NCBI GenBank assembly: GCA_026874595.1
Contig: CM049308.1
Coordinates: forward strand, 43,101,327-43,165,326
Length of the DNA stretch: 64,000 nucleotides
DNA from: Sipunculus nudus
Lineage: Eukaryota > Annelida > Sipuncula > Golfingiida > Sipunculidae
Reading direction: 5' to 3'
In this document: positions 23,750 to 36,200 of the stretch, in pieces
Position numbering within the stretch: the first letter of the stretch is position 1
Layout of the letters: every line of letters starts with the position of its first letter
Notes under the pieces: generated by a model
Told to the model about the DNA's origin: nothing
What the model saw: only the letters and a program-made list of their open reading frames with translations
The model's database searches: none
Position numbers and translations under genes: made by a program

Positions 23750-25143
23750 GGATATTTCTCACAACTCACCAGAAATAACCCGAAAAGACTGATGGAGCCA
23801 CCTGTATTTTCTATTTTTCACGCAATTATACCTATATTTATTAGACTGCCAAATTACAGGAATGGTGTCAGTTTCTTAGCTGAACACTTAACCTTGTTTT
23901 TTAGACCATCATATAACAGCAATCATGTCATTTTCTCAATGATGGTTTCATGCAAATGTAATGCCCAACATGTGCAACAGGGCACAAATCGTAATTGTTA
24001 GACCTAGAAAGTTTAACTTCAAATCCAGGGAGGTTCTCGGAAAATCTCCTTGGAAACCTAAAGCAAGGCCACCGTTACCTTTATTCTGCAAACTACATCC
24101 ATAGTTCCCCGTGGAGGGAGGACTATACTAAAATGGTCCATGTCCGTCCATCCGTCCGTCCCACTGACTGTATTATTTTATCAAAAATCTCTAACACCCT
24201 TGCTGCTTTCTTCGCCAAATTTTACAGACACACTCCGCACATGCCTAACATGTGGTTATAACCTGCAGGTGGCGCCACCTCTGTTTAATGACTTTCTTCA
24301 GTCCAAAATGGTCTTTTTTTACTTTCCATCAGATAAGTCAGTATACTTAAGAAAACTTTACCCTTCAAATCATATGCAAAAATCCCTTGGAGCCAGAAGA
24401 ATACAGTGAATACTAAACATATATTGAACATTATTTTCAGATTGATGTTTCACAGGACAGGGAAAACTTAAATTTATGGTGCATATATGGTACAAAGCCT
24501 ATCTTATGAACCAGTAAACCGATCATTGCCAATTTTAAGACATTTTTAATCATTTGACTACTTTGTGAGTTTTTGCCTGCAGACACCTTTAGTAGCTTAC
24601 TCTCTGTGAGGTGAAATGAATTTTCTGCTTAATCCTGAATTAGTCAGAAAGTGTTTAAATTTTAGCTTTCAATCATGTTTAACTGTATCTTAGACCAAGG
24701 GAAAAAATGTGTGTGACTTAAATGGTAATTTTCAAAATGGCTTCTTCATTACCTTTCACAGAATTTTACGAATTCAGGTGTTTGTATACACTATATTATA
24801 TCTAACTAGTACCAGATATCCCAGTAACAGCAGGAGCTGTTGGCATGATATGTTACAGGCATATTTCTTGGCCATAACCTTGACAACCACCTATTCTTGA
24901 TAACCTGTCCTTATGGGTCTTTTGTCCTATTCTGTGTTGTTAACAATTTATATCCCCCATCGCATACCAAACATCTATCTCCAAATGGGAAGGAAAGTCA
25001 CCAAGGCCTCTTCTGCATAAATTACAGGCTTATGTATGGTCCCCCAGGGCAACCAGTACCAAATATGCACATACATTCATTTACTATCATAGCCGGTACC
25101 ATCACGTCAATCAGTTTAGCGTCATGACCCATGGGTCACTTTT
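23750..25143 (+). mobile_element. Family I element, copy e, interrupted by family IV
   Basis: Family I landmarks (GGGCACAAATCGTAATTGTT, TCTCCTTGGAAACCTAAAGC) occupy 23970-24105, and the complete 3' end CAGTTTAGCGTCATGACCC, ATGGGTCACTTTT closes at 25143. The 5' end is not clear. A family IV unit begins at about 24108, in the middle of a family I unit. Confidence 0.6.
24108..24420 (+). mobile_element. Family IV repeat, plus-strand copy
   Basis: CCCCGTGGAGGGAGGACTAT, AAAATGGTCCATGTCCGTCC, then CTGCAGGTGGCGCCACCTCT and TCAGATAAGTCAGTATACTT match the minus-strand units at 20560-21995 in order. It has the same GTCC tetranucleotides near its 5' end as family I, so the families may share one ancestry. 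Confidence 0.7.
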
Positions 25144-25234
25144 TAAAATCGTAATTTAAACCTTTACATTTCATTTTCAGCAGAGAGTCATTCAATTTGC
25201 CAAAGTTCATTAAAATAAAAAGTTAAGTAGGAAT

Positions 25235-25254
25235 AATGATGATGATGATGATGA

Positions 25255-25285
<31 letters not shown>

Positions 25286-25298
25286 ACAAAAATTATCT

Positions 25299-25338
<40 letters not shown>
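25235..25338. repeat. (GAT)n(AT)n compound microsatellite
   Basis: GAT trinucleotides at 25235-25258 run into AT at 25259-25285; a second AT block follows at 25301-25338 after AACAAAAATTATCTGG. Confidence 0.95.
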
Positions 25339-25343
<5 letters not shown>

Positions 25344-25604
25344 TTAAGATGATGTTATCGTTTAATTCACACCTATTGTCGGATATGAGATCTGACCACT
25401 TTTTAACATTTTGTTTTAAATTAAAAAATCTTCATGTGTAAAACAAACGTATATGAAGGATATATTTTTATTGGATTCCAAATATATATCGATATCATTG
25501 GAGCTTGCTGTTATTTTAATAAAAAAATATAGGGACCTAATCTTCTATAAATCATTTTGAATTAACACGAAAAATAGCGTCTTCTCTTTGAAATAAATTA
25601 GTAC

Positions 25605-25972
25605 CTGCCAAAATATTGCCCTGAAACCGTTGGCTCACCCTTGTACACGAGTGTTAAATCAGTGGAACGGGCGTCAACATAAACACAGCAGGTGGGACTC
25701 CGTGGATCGCCTTGGCCGCAACACCTGCAAGTCAGGAGATTCCCAGACTGACTTGGTCCCAAAAATAAAATACATGTTCCCGCTGACTGAAACATCGCAT
25801 GTTGTGGTTCCTCAGGCCTAGGACCCGATACACGACCTGTGCTACCCTTTTCATTTCCGCTGAAACTCCTGGACCAATTGTACAAATCTGAACATTGCGA
25901 CAGGTTCTGCAATGAATTTACATTCGGCCTATGGACCGTAATGTCCAGCCAGCAGTGATTATCAGAGAACAT
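25605..25972 (-). CDS. Candidate exon, cysteine-rich, unknown protein
   Basis: The minus strand is open for about 124 codons from an ATG at 25972, in a block clearly richer in G+C than its surroundings. At the 3' end, TTTTGGCAG is followed by GTACTA, a good splice donor at 25605/25604, so the last two codons of the open frame would be intron. A possible acceptor AG lies just upstream near 26000. The peptide has about nine cysteines, including a cluster LLTCRCCGQGD then SPTCCVYVDA, and ends GEPTVSGQYFG. No membrane segment or known motif is seen. It may be one exon of a secreted protein; a chance frame is the alternative. Confidence 0.35.
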
Positions 25973-25989
25973 GAAGGTCCATTTATGGA

Positions 25990-28766
25990 CTAATTTTGAT
26001 TACTCTTTGTTTGGGATCTGTCACGCATGCGCTAAAGCGGACCTCCGGTCCCGCGGCCTTGTTATTGTAAACAGACACACGTCAACTGTGTTTAGTAACA
26101 CACAAAACAATAACTAGCTTGAAGGGACGTACTGAGACCGTGGAACTTTTGTAAGCAATGAACTGATAGTGTTAAAGAAAAGCCTTAATATTGCTCCTGA
26201 CATGTCCCTTTAAAGCAAAATTAGGCCGATGTAGTTTGACAACAATACAGTATCTTATAAATATACTATAGGTCACTGTGGACGTGAAGTATAGAAAAAA
26301 CGTGTAAATATTTAGTGCACTGAAATTTATAATTCTTATTACCCCGAAGACTAAATGCAAAACTAGCTGTACATGGTGGTCCACCAGGACCTCCTATCAG
26401 TCTGTCAAGCGAAGTACTACATTATCACGCCTCAGTAACACATGCTCAGTTTCTTGACGAAAGTTGGCCCTGATAGTAATGGAGCGGTGTCCCCGTCGCC
26501 CTGTGTCAAAATCGTATAAAATCCTTTTGGATTAAAAATATATCATCGTGATTCAGATTTACTCCAAAATTTAATATACTGTTCCTAGGCTGTTACCCCA
26601 ACCTTCCACGAAATTTCTTCAAAATCCTTTCAATACATTTTGCGTAACATTGGTAAAAGACAAAGAAACCAACGAGCGAATACCATAAGCCTGTATCGCA
26701 CTGGACATTTGCGAGAGAGTTTCACAAGTGTCTTGGAACATTCGCGGCGGTTCTCAGTTTCCTTGAGTTATTCGCAAAGTGTCGCTCCCTTGTCGCAGAA
26801 ATTTTGAACATGTCAAATACAATCACAAAACACAATTTCTCTCAGAATAGTCACAGAGGTGTCGCTGGCGTCTCGAACCCGTCTCGAACATGTCTCGGAC
26901 TATTCCAAGGTCAATTGTCAGGAAGTGTGAGAAAAGCGAGACAACTTTTTTTTCTTTCTTTTTGTTTTAATGTCTCAGAACTATCGTTTTAGCATTTTTC
27001 ATCATCGACATCATTACGGTAACCATAAACATTACAAGACATTTATTGTTAATAATACAAAGGATGTAGCAACAAAAACACTTCATGTGGCTTCACAGTA
27101 TTCAAAATCTATTAAAAATGGCGAGTATTTGTCCCCATTTTTCAAGATGTTTATCTGGTAATTCATTCTTTTCTTCTGTCTTACGTTAGATCTTTTCATT
27201 ATGCTACCCATGCCCAAGGAATGTTGACAGTGAGGGGCATTGCCCTGCTTACTTTGACTAAATATTATAAACATATAAATTAATAACAGGAAATCAACAA
27301 GTTGTTTAAACGGCGTATCATCCGGGCAACCTATATACACAGTTTCATTGCAAATGAAAATTTGTCGCTAATTCGCGTATTTTCTCGCATTTGTTGTCTC
27401 CAACTAGTTCGAAGCTGTCGTAGCCCAGTGAGATACAGCCTTAACCTTCCGGGCAGAGGTATAACAAGCAGAGTATTTACAAGAGAATTACCTCATGATT
27501 GCTACATGCTAAACCGGCAGACATGAAAAAGGTTTAAATGGAATTTGTTTGATAAAACGTCAGCACACGATTAGGGACATTATCAGTATACGTATCGGTT
27601 TACGGTTGATGAAGAAAGCCCATTTTACTGTCACTTACAACATAAAAACCTGCATCAGAGTAGAAAAGTGGGCACTCTGACAAATTGTTACAGGAAATCA
27701 TGCCGGCCAACTGAATGCCATCAGTGTTTATATGGAGGGCTTGATCCGCTATCGGTCCGCCGTCTGTCCATTAGCAAAGCATATTAAATCAACATTATAA
27801 GACAAATAGTTAGAAACTTGAAATTTGGCAGCGAGACAGATCTCGATGAGATATACAGGGACCCCCAGTAATAAATATTACAAGAAGTGAATACTGATGC
27901 TAAAATGTTGAAAGTAAAATATAAAATAAAAAAGACATAAAGCAGTTTAAAAACAAATGTTTAACCAAGGAGGTTACATCGACGGCCGTTGGCAATGTGG
28001 AATATTTCTGATGGAGCAACGTATAAAGTAACCAATTCTTTGCACACACTCTTGCCGCTGGTAAGACCCGTGATAATTGATGCAGCTTGTGGCTCTTCGG
28101 GACTTGTCGTTCGTTTCCTGAGCTCTGAAATGTTAACTCTCATGACCGTTTTTATTTAATATATTAAACCTATGGCACGAAGAAAGCATTACAACATCGT
28201 GTAGGAAGACTACGTTTGATATTATTAGGGACAAAGGGGCAAGTTCCTATTGTTGGTTATGTCCACAAGTTGGTTTTATGCGTTTATCTCAACAAAAAAA
28301 CATTCACTCATTTCATTCTATAATTAACATCCCGTCTTTTCCTGTAACACCCAATTTTATTTTTAACGATATGCATTCTGCATATATAAAATAACCCATG
28401 AGCCTCATTCCTTCTAGTCAAATAGAGCATCTAATGTGCAGAGGGTTGTGAAAATCTTGCTACGTTTTGAGGTCCAAACAGTTAAATAAATGACTGTAAG
28501 CCAAATTTTCACAAATTCGTTTGTCATTCGGATAAATGATTCTCCTGAACAATATTTATTTTCAAATGGTAATATTGCAATCGGTCCACAGTAGGGCTTT
28601 TATGCTTCTGTACTATTTTGATATTATTTAAAAAAATGATTTTGATATCATCTATAATATGAATACAACAAATCTGTTCCATGGCGTCATTATTTAGGGC
28701 CCTATCAACACCATCATAAACTTTTATATAAGCGGATGGGCAACCAACAGTTGACACCATCATCAA
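25990..28766. other. Mostly unassigned sequence
   Basis: 26690-26960 is a GC-richer block with many TCGC and GTCTCGAAC words, similar in flavour to 53040-53160. 27720-27900 holds a weak family I-like fragment (GGTCCGCCGTCTGTCCATTA, AAACTTGAAATTTGGCA). No gene was recognised. Confidence 0.4.
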
Positions 28767-28862
28767 ATGTCAAAAACTTCCACAGTGAAAAAAGTTGCAC
28801 CATTTCAACCTTTATTAGATGGAACTGTAAGTCAGGCACCAAAATACTTGACTTTAAACCTT
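28767..28862 (+). CDS. Weak candidate first exon
   Basis: An ATG opens MSKTSTVKKVAPFQPLLDGT, VSQAPKYLTLNL, and the frame then reaches CTTGTAAGTATAG, a strong splice-donor match at 28863. A second GTAAGT lies in frame at 28827. There is no family match and no partner exon, so this rests on start codon plus donor only. Confidence 0.2.
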
Positions 28863-28958
28863 GTAAGTATAGCAATTGTTACGCTCCCGAGGCAGCGGAA
28901 ATCTTGCGCTTCTAAAGAAGCCACTGATTTTCGCGCTGCCTGCTTTGACCGTTTATGA

Positions 28959-30439
28959 TACACTTAAACACCAGATGGTGCACATTGGCCTGTCTGCTGA
29001 AAAAAAAAACTGCTAATATGACGAGCAGCCAACCAAATGCAAGTCAACAAACACTCAACAGGCATCAGGCTCCACCCAGAAACCACGTGCGGGGGCAATT
29101 CTCTCTGAGTTGGGCCTGTTCAAACGGTCGCCGGGGCGATGAGCTGTCACTCAAAACGAAATGAACAACATTGGCTTCGTGTATTCCTGGCTTGACTGGT
29201 AAACCGTTTTGTCTTCAGCACAGGGTCTCATCTGATTGGACCAAAATACAGTGCTCCCCTCTGGTGTAGAGATTCAGGATACAAGGTCATAACAAACAGC
29301 GCTTTAGATATAGGTAGTTGGCCTATTGGTAAAGCGCTGTGTAAAGAGCGTAAGCAATTGTTCGTAGAGTAATTTCTTTGCAGCACCTGTATGCGATGAA
29401 TGTTTTATTAGCCTCTTCATCAAAGGGTCAAGCCAAAATATATATTTGAAAAAAAAAGTTTTTTTTTATTGTACGGTGTCTGCACCATATAGCCTACTAT
29501 ATTTAATGTTAATATTCAGAGGACATATACTCTTTGAGTCAGTCCTCTTTGTCACAGGTACAGTTATATATAAATGAACTATTTCATTTATAATGATGTA
29601 TATATATATATATTCTTGTGGCAATAAAATGAATTCAGTGGAGTTTTGTGAAAATGTACAAGCCTTCGTACGCTAACAGTGTTAAGGCATGAAGCACTTC
29701 CACGTCAAGAACCTGAGTTTTGGTTTATATTTTTATCTTCAGGGTGTAGATTGATGCGAACTCATGGAAATTATGCATTTCTTCGGGGAAATCAGCTGCA
29801 GGTGATATCGTATCAGTAACATGTCATTTATCACGGCATTAAGTGACGACAAATAACTATACACCAGTGTATTCACAACGTGTGTTCCATCTTAATAAAT
29901 CTTATTCGCATAATTCTAGATGGTACAAACTGTGTGCACAAACTGCGTGCACATTCATAATATAGCGACTGTTGCGCCTGCGATTAACCAAACAGCAACT
30001 AGTTTTATCGCCCTGGGCATTCAAGGTCTCAAGCCCCGATCGTCCTTCACAAGCGGACCGGATGAAAGGCAGCACGCGTACTGCCCGGAGAATAACAATA
30101 GGCGCACAATACAGTTAATTGGTGTACAGTCGATTAATTGCAATTAGCAATTAGCTGACATCCGATGGCTGACTGTATTTGACGGACTTGAAGCTCCAAA
30201 CTATAATTTCCATGGTATAATTTAATCAGAAAAATAACTCTCTAGCAAGATGTCATTATTATTGCACATTTATTACCTGTACGGTAATCGGCCCCAGTTC
30301 ACCACCATTCAGATATTGCGACCAGACAGCGTTGCTTGTAACCGCTGCTTTCTTTGGCAGGTTTCTCCTGGCAGGAACACCAGAGTGAGCACAGAGCAAA
30401 GAATGGTATTAGCCCACTGATATTGCTTTGTTCATACAG
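28959..30439. other. Unassigned, GC-richer patches
   Basis: 29030-29160 and 29920-30150 are richer in G+C; the latter is open on plus for 75 codons without splice support. No repeat family was recognised. Confidence 0.35.
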
Positions 30440-30646
30440 ACACCCGCTCTCGTTGACTTGGTATGATTACACCGGGAAAGAAGCCCTCATTGGTCTGATG
30501 TGTGTTGTCCTATGCCAGGACGGGTGTATCACCGCTGCGTGAGGAGCGTAAGAAATATAATCAGACCAACGAGAGCGTGGTATCGCATTGTGCATTTAGC
30601 TCCAAATTATAAATATGCGACACCCGCTCCTTTGGTCTGATTACAC
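30440..30646. repeat. Three related segments, two facing, around CACCCGCTCTCGTTGG
   Basis: 30440-30472 (CACCCGCTCTCGTTGACTTG, GTATGATTACAC), its near reverse complement at 30556-30585 (ATAATCAGACCAACGAGAGC) and a third forward copy at 30619-30646 (CGACACCCGCTCCTTTGGTC, TGATTACAC). The first two would form a stem with about 85 bases between them. This may be the end structure of a small foldback element. Confidence 0.6.
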
Positions 30647-32040
30647 AGTTTTTTGGTACAATTAATATCATCATATATATATATAGGTACACATTAAGGA
30701 ATCTGGCCTACAGCATTCGAACACGAAGATCCTACGAAAGATAATCAAAAACAGGGGGTAGTCGCCATTGCTGTTCCCAGTGCTTCTGTTGTCCAAATCC
30801 ACACTGCGCAGACTCGGACTCTCAAGAGTAGAAACGACCTCCGGCTGAAGGGTGGTCCCAATCCGGACCCAGATATCATTAGCAACCGGTTTTGCTCGTC
30901 TTATTTGTCACAAGAGACAGGAATTAATCTTTAAATGAAATTTCCGCCAGGCAGCCAAGCCGGCTAAAAGAAACTCTTGGTTCAGAGCTACGGTGTTTCA
31001 TAATCATTATTCGGGGTCACATCAGGCGGTGTCTGATCATCTGCAAGGCCCTAGTACAAATACTAAGAATGCAAATACAAATGCCGATATTGGCTCTACG
31101 TGTGAAATGAGAGCTTTAAACAACGCGGTATAAATACTTTATAACGGAAAGATACATAATACTTTAAACATGTGTTTTCTCTGATGATCAGTGAAGTAAA
31201 TAGATATGTATCAATCAAATAGATATATAAGACTGAGGTTCATCGTATATCATACCGTTATCATATGATACAGTTTGGTGTTATAATCCTGAAGGTCATG
31301 GTTTTACATGCATCTCTTGAATTGAACTTCGAACAAGTGATTTGTTTCATAACGCAACTTGATGGCTATAATATAAAGGTTGCCCTTTTCAGACAGCCTA
31401 TAGTGCCCCCTTGCGTTAGACCTTGTTGTATAACTGCGTACATCTGGAACATAGGTTTAGGGAACTGACAAAGATAATGGATTATAATTGCTCAAGCTTT
31501 TATACATCAAGAAGTCGTTGATTTTTTTCTTCCTACCACACAAAAGATGATCGATGCGATCCGCAGACCATTGGTACGGCTCTCATGATTGAAACATTAC
31601 AAAGTGTTCGTACCGCTGTTTCGTAGTCTGTTTCCTTATTAACGGGATGGTAATGGATGTACGACCCCAGACAGAAAAATTTCTTTTATTTATCCTCGCT
31701 TCCTCTTTTTTTATTGTTAAAGAACTATAACGCTTGGGATTGAATCACCGCTAATGGAATACAATATACCACATCTCTCAAGGGGCAATCTCCAATCACA
31801 TTTTAGAATTGTATTTGGTCAGAATTGGCTATACCCCTAGTCTTAGGAATGTAAGAATCCTTTTTGTTCGGTAGCTTTTCTCTTGGGACCGTGATGCCTC
31901 TAGCGTCTCCTGAGAATATGTGCATGTGTCTTTCTCCGGCACCAGCACTTTTTTGCGTCGCTGTTCAGATCCATTCATTGTAACACTATAGCTAATTTAT
32001 GCTTGGCAGTCCGGAAATACAGCTTAACCTAATGATTTCG
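30647..32040. other. Unassigned sequence
   Basis: No convincing frame, repeat or RNA gene seen. Confidence 0.45.
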
Positions 32041-32042
32041 GA

Positions 32043-32098
<56 letters not shown>
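32043..32098. repeat. (AT)n(GT)n compound microsatellite
   Basis: AT at 32043-32054 followed by about 22 GT units to 32098. Confidence 0.95.
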
Positions 32099-32099
<1 letters not shown>

Positions 32100-32362
32100 T
32101 TTCTTATTTTCAAGATTCCTGCCATTTCCTGCTCCATGAAGAGGCCATGCCAGAACGTCGAATCATATCATAATAATGATGCAGCAAAACATCGGACTTT
32201 CAGGTTGTTAAACGTACCGTCATTGTTACATGGTCTGCTGTCAGACTGTGTCAGCAGGCCTACGTGTCGCCTACGGAAATTATGTCAATGTTTGAACTTG
32301 CATTGTAGAAGTTGAGTGAGTGTTGCAGAATTGGTGTGTATCCTAAATATTCGTCAGTAGGA

Positions 32363-33881
32363 TTTTTTTAGCTCAGCTGACTGTAAGTCAACTGAGGTAT
32401 AGGAATGGCGTTTTGTCCGTCGTCCGTCCGGTCGTCCGTTAGCAGGGCACAAATCGTAACTACTGGTCCTAGAAACTTCTAAGTGAACATCCTGGGATTT
32501 CAATAAAAAATCTCCTCTTAAACTGACATTAGGTCACTGCGACCTGTATCCTCCGAGCTATGGGGCTTGAAAGTACCCTCTAGAATAATCAAAAATTTGA
32601 TACGAACCCTCCAATATCTTAATAATTAATGCATGGATTGTCATAAATCTTTCATTGTTTATTGACCATGACTAGTTTTGTCAGTTCCTGAAAAGTGGTG
32701 GCGCCACCTGTAATTTTTTTACTTTTACGAATATTTTTCTATTTTGTTTAACTATTAATGTCATGTCAGTTTCTTAGCTATGATTACATCCAGTGTCCGA
32801 TATCCGGTTGTGTTTATTGATCACAAGTAGATGCCCCGTAGAAATCACCCCATCTGTTTGTCCGTCTGTCCAACCGTCAATCCACACACATTTTTCCAGA
32901 TGATAACTCCAGGCTGGACTCACACATGGATTTCAAACTTGACTTACATATGGCCCACCAGGAAAGCAAGAACCAATATGATTTTAAGGTCATGAGGTCA
33001 TAGGTCTCAGGTCTCACTTATGTAAAAAGATTATGGCTGCATTTTAAGCCAAGCTTTTCATCCCAAACCTTCCATCGTGCGCATTTAGCTGACTTGACAG
33101 TATGGGGAGAGCAAAAATGAATTTGGGGCCACAAGGTCAAAGGTCAAGGTCACAGGGGCAATCTGTTCATTTGAGTTTCTAGATGATAACTGCAGTTTAA
33201 ATTGAGTTTAAACTTAACTTATAAATGGCTCGTCACTAAAGTAAGAACCGTGCCGATTTTGGGGTCCAAAAGTCAAGGTCACAGAACCCATTTCTTTTTG
33301 ACCCATTTCTTTGAAAAGAATGTGTTTGCATTTGAAGCCAAACTTTTCATCGCAAACCTTCCATCTTCAAGATATTGCTAACATGCCTATAGGGGAAGAT
33401 TATGATTGATTTTGGGTTCATAGGGTCAAAGTTAATTCATTCACAAATTAGTTTTTTGGATGATAATTCTGCTTTTGATAGAGAGATTGGCTTCAAATTT
33501 GATTTAATAATGACCCAATCACTTAAGTAAATTCATTTTGATTTCAGGGTCCAGACTTGAAGGTCACAGGAGCCACATCTTTAAAAAGATTGTGGATGCA
33601 CTGTAAATCAAACTTTTCATCCCGAACTTTCCGTCTTTCACACATGGCTTACTTGCCAAAAGTGAGGAAATCTGTAGATTTAAGGTTACCTGGTCAGAGG
33701 TCAAGTCACTTAAAAGATCGTTACAATAATCTAAATGCTGCAAGTTCAAGGATAATAAGTCCTAAGATTTTTTTTTATCAGAGGGTCATTGGTAAAGGTC
33801 GCAGAACTGTTATTCTAAAAAAAAAATCTTTAAAAATATTATAGACAATTCAGCTGAGCGTCGAGACCTATGGGTCCCTAG
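32363..33881 (+). mobile_element. Family I element, copy f, complete with CTAG end
   Basis: Begins TTTTTTTAGCTCAGCTGACT and GTCCGTCGTCCGTCCGGTCG; ends CAGCTGAGCGTCGAGACCT, ATGGGTCCCTAG followed by TTG. The left third carries the CAAATCGTAACTACTGG and GGTGGCGCCACC landmarks (about 32698). The right two thirds are a different core with repeated AGGTCAAGGTCACAG and CAAACTTTTCATC phrases. The terminal CTAG before T matches the Helitron rule. Confidence 0.8.
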
Positions 33882-35034
33882 TTGTTTTTTAAGCAAAACA
33901 GAGGCGGTTTTTGCAATTATGATCTAGCATTAGGCTTTTACTAGTATCGTTTTTAAAGCCTGTCACACCTGCAGGTACACCGCCCTTAAAGGGTACAGGC
34001 TTTCAGGTATATATGTCGGTCAACCTTTGTCTTAGCACAATTGAAACGTCCCTGGAGAAAGCGATTTGTTTAACGCTTCAAACTGAGATGTGTTAGTTGT
34101 ACACTTTAAAAAATCAGAGCCCTTAAAGGTTCTTCAGAGTTGACTGAGAGGGGAGATTTTAAACGTTCTACCTTGAACTAAAAATGAGTGGGGGACCTTT
34201 CTGTATCACTGCTTTCGTCTATACTATAGCGGGGACGGGGTTGTTAAATGATACATTTGGTACGATGTGGATTAAAGCCATCGGTGAATTTATTTATGAT
34301 TTTTCATAAATGGATACATTTTTAATGAGATACACATATATCTTATTTTACTAAATATTCTTCATTATTCTTTGGGTCAAAGCATGCCCAGAGGCCTCTT
34401 CAAATGAACCGTCAGTTTCATCTGCAACCTTCGGCTTCAAAAAGGGTTAAAAATAAAATGATCATAGCAAGAACCCCACATAGTATCAGTAGGAAGCCTA
34501 GCACCGGAAAAAAACATCTACAAGGAGGGTCTCTTTGGACCCATTTGGTTTCTGAAAAGAACCTTCAAGAAGCTTTCTTTTCTTAGAGTCTATGTACAGC
34601 AATCGTGTCTGGTTTGTTTTTGTCTATATTCAGCAATCGTGTCCGGAATATATTCCTGGTGTTCGTAGCACGGTAACGTAATATTGAAGTTGCAATCGGT
34701 TTTTTTAGCTGTCAGCTAGTCTTGTACCACGATATAAGACAATGCCATGCACCGTGACCAGAAGTCACGTTGAGATGGACTATACGCTTGGGTACTATAA
34801 CATTGCTGCTCAGCTGCTCAACAACGGCTATCCCCGGTAGTTTTCCTGGCCGTCAGTGGTTGATTGTTGATTTTTCTGTTGAGCAGAATCAGTCTCGGCC
34901 TGACTATAGGAAGGGGCAGGCTGGGGGTATAATCATGGGTTTATTTTCTTGTTTACAGAACGTGAATGGTGATTCCTAAAGGTATCCACGCTGCTCGTTG
35001 TCTGTTATGTATAGCCACTTCAGTGTACTACAAA

Positions 35035-35038
<4 letters not shown>
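33882..35038. other. Unassigned; possible small mobile element at 34100-34590
   Basis: The block from AGAGCCCTTAAAGGTTCTTC (about 34117) to AAGAACCTTCAAGAAGC (about 34558) has facing GGTTCTT/AAGAACC words at its edges. The match is too short to call firmly. Confidence 0.3.

Positions 35039-35077
<39 letters not shown>
35039..35077. repeat. (TA)n microsatellite
   Basis: TA dinucleotides ending about 20 bp before family I copy g. Confidence 0.95.
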
Positions 35078-35079
<2 letters not shown>

Positions 35080-35096
35080 CACCACCCCTGTTTACC

Positions 35097-36200
35097 TGTT
35101 TTTAGCTCAGCTGACTTTTTGTCCGTCGTCTGTCTGTCTGTCCGTTTATAGGGCACAAATCGTAACCGCTTGACCTAGAAACTTACAACTAATCATCCAT
35201 GGAGGTTCATAGAAAATCTCCTTAGAAACCTGAAATAAGGTCACTTCCGCCTATATCCTTTGAGCTTTGGAGCTCGTAAGTACCCCCCAGAATAACTTAC
35301 AAAATTGATACAAAAGCTCCGGCATCTGAATAACTGATGCATTTCTTGTCATGATTCCTTTAAGACATATTGGGCATGCAGTGTTTCAACAGTTCCTGAA
35401 CACTAGTGGCGCCACCTTTATGTTCTCTCATTTTAACGCATTTTTTTCTCTGTTTTTGAGACCTTTAAATGAAGCAGTCTGCCCGTGAATAGAGCACAAA
35501 TCGTAACCGTTATACCTGGAAACTTCTAACTCCCAGGCAAATCTCCTTGGAAACCTGAAATTAGATCATACTGACCTATATTTTGCCAACTACGGACCAA
35601 AAAGTTGATTTGAGCACCCAATGAGTAAGACAGGGCACACATTGTAACTGTTGGACCTAGTAGCTTCTATCTGAACACCCATAAAGGTCCTTAAAAACTC
35701 CATAGTAACCTGAAATAAGTTCACTGCGACATATCTTTTTAGCCACAAATAGTATCCGATAACCTTAGAATCTTCTCGCGCAATATCCAGGGAAGTATTT
35801 GGCAAGTCTCCTTTGTTTCTGATATTCGGTCACTGTGACCTACTGGTATATTCTGTGAGCTACGAACTGAAAACCCTAATTTTGAACACCCAAACGGTCA
35901 CATAGGGTACAAATCTTAACAGATGGGCCTAGAAATGTCTTTCTTAATGTAAACTGAGCTCATTGTAATGTCTCCTTTGCCATCCAAAATAAGGTCACTG
36001 TGACCTATATTCTGTGAGCTATGTAAAAGAACATGATTTGAGTACCCTACAAGTCAGATGGACACAAGTCGTAGCAGATTGGAAGTCATACTACCCATTC
36101 TTCAAAGTTCAGAATAATTTTTTTACCAAATCATAACATCAATCATCAATACATGCATCACGTATTTCAAATTCAGCTGAGCGCATGGGCCAACAGTTTT
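35097..36200 (+). mobile_element. Family I element, copy g
   Basis: Begins TTTTTAGCTCAGCTGACTTT with GTCCGTCGTCTGTCTGTCTG and ends CAGCTGAGCGCATGGGCCAA in which the 3' palindrome is broken. The core is close to copy c: GGGCACAAATCGTAACCGCT, GGTCACTGTGACCTA (twice) and one GTGGCGCCACC at about 35407. No coding capacity. Confidence 0.75.

Noticed and set aside
29309-29375. tRNA- or SINE-like stretch (TAGTTGGCCTATTGGTAAAGCG)
   Set aside because: Resembles an A box, but no B box GGTTCRANNCC follows at the right distance and no cloverleaf can be drawn.
34105-34590. Possible MITE with facing GGTTCTT and AAGAACC words
   Set aside because: The matching ends are only seven bases and no second copy with the same edges was seen in the window.
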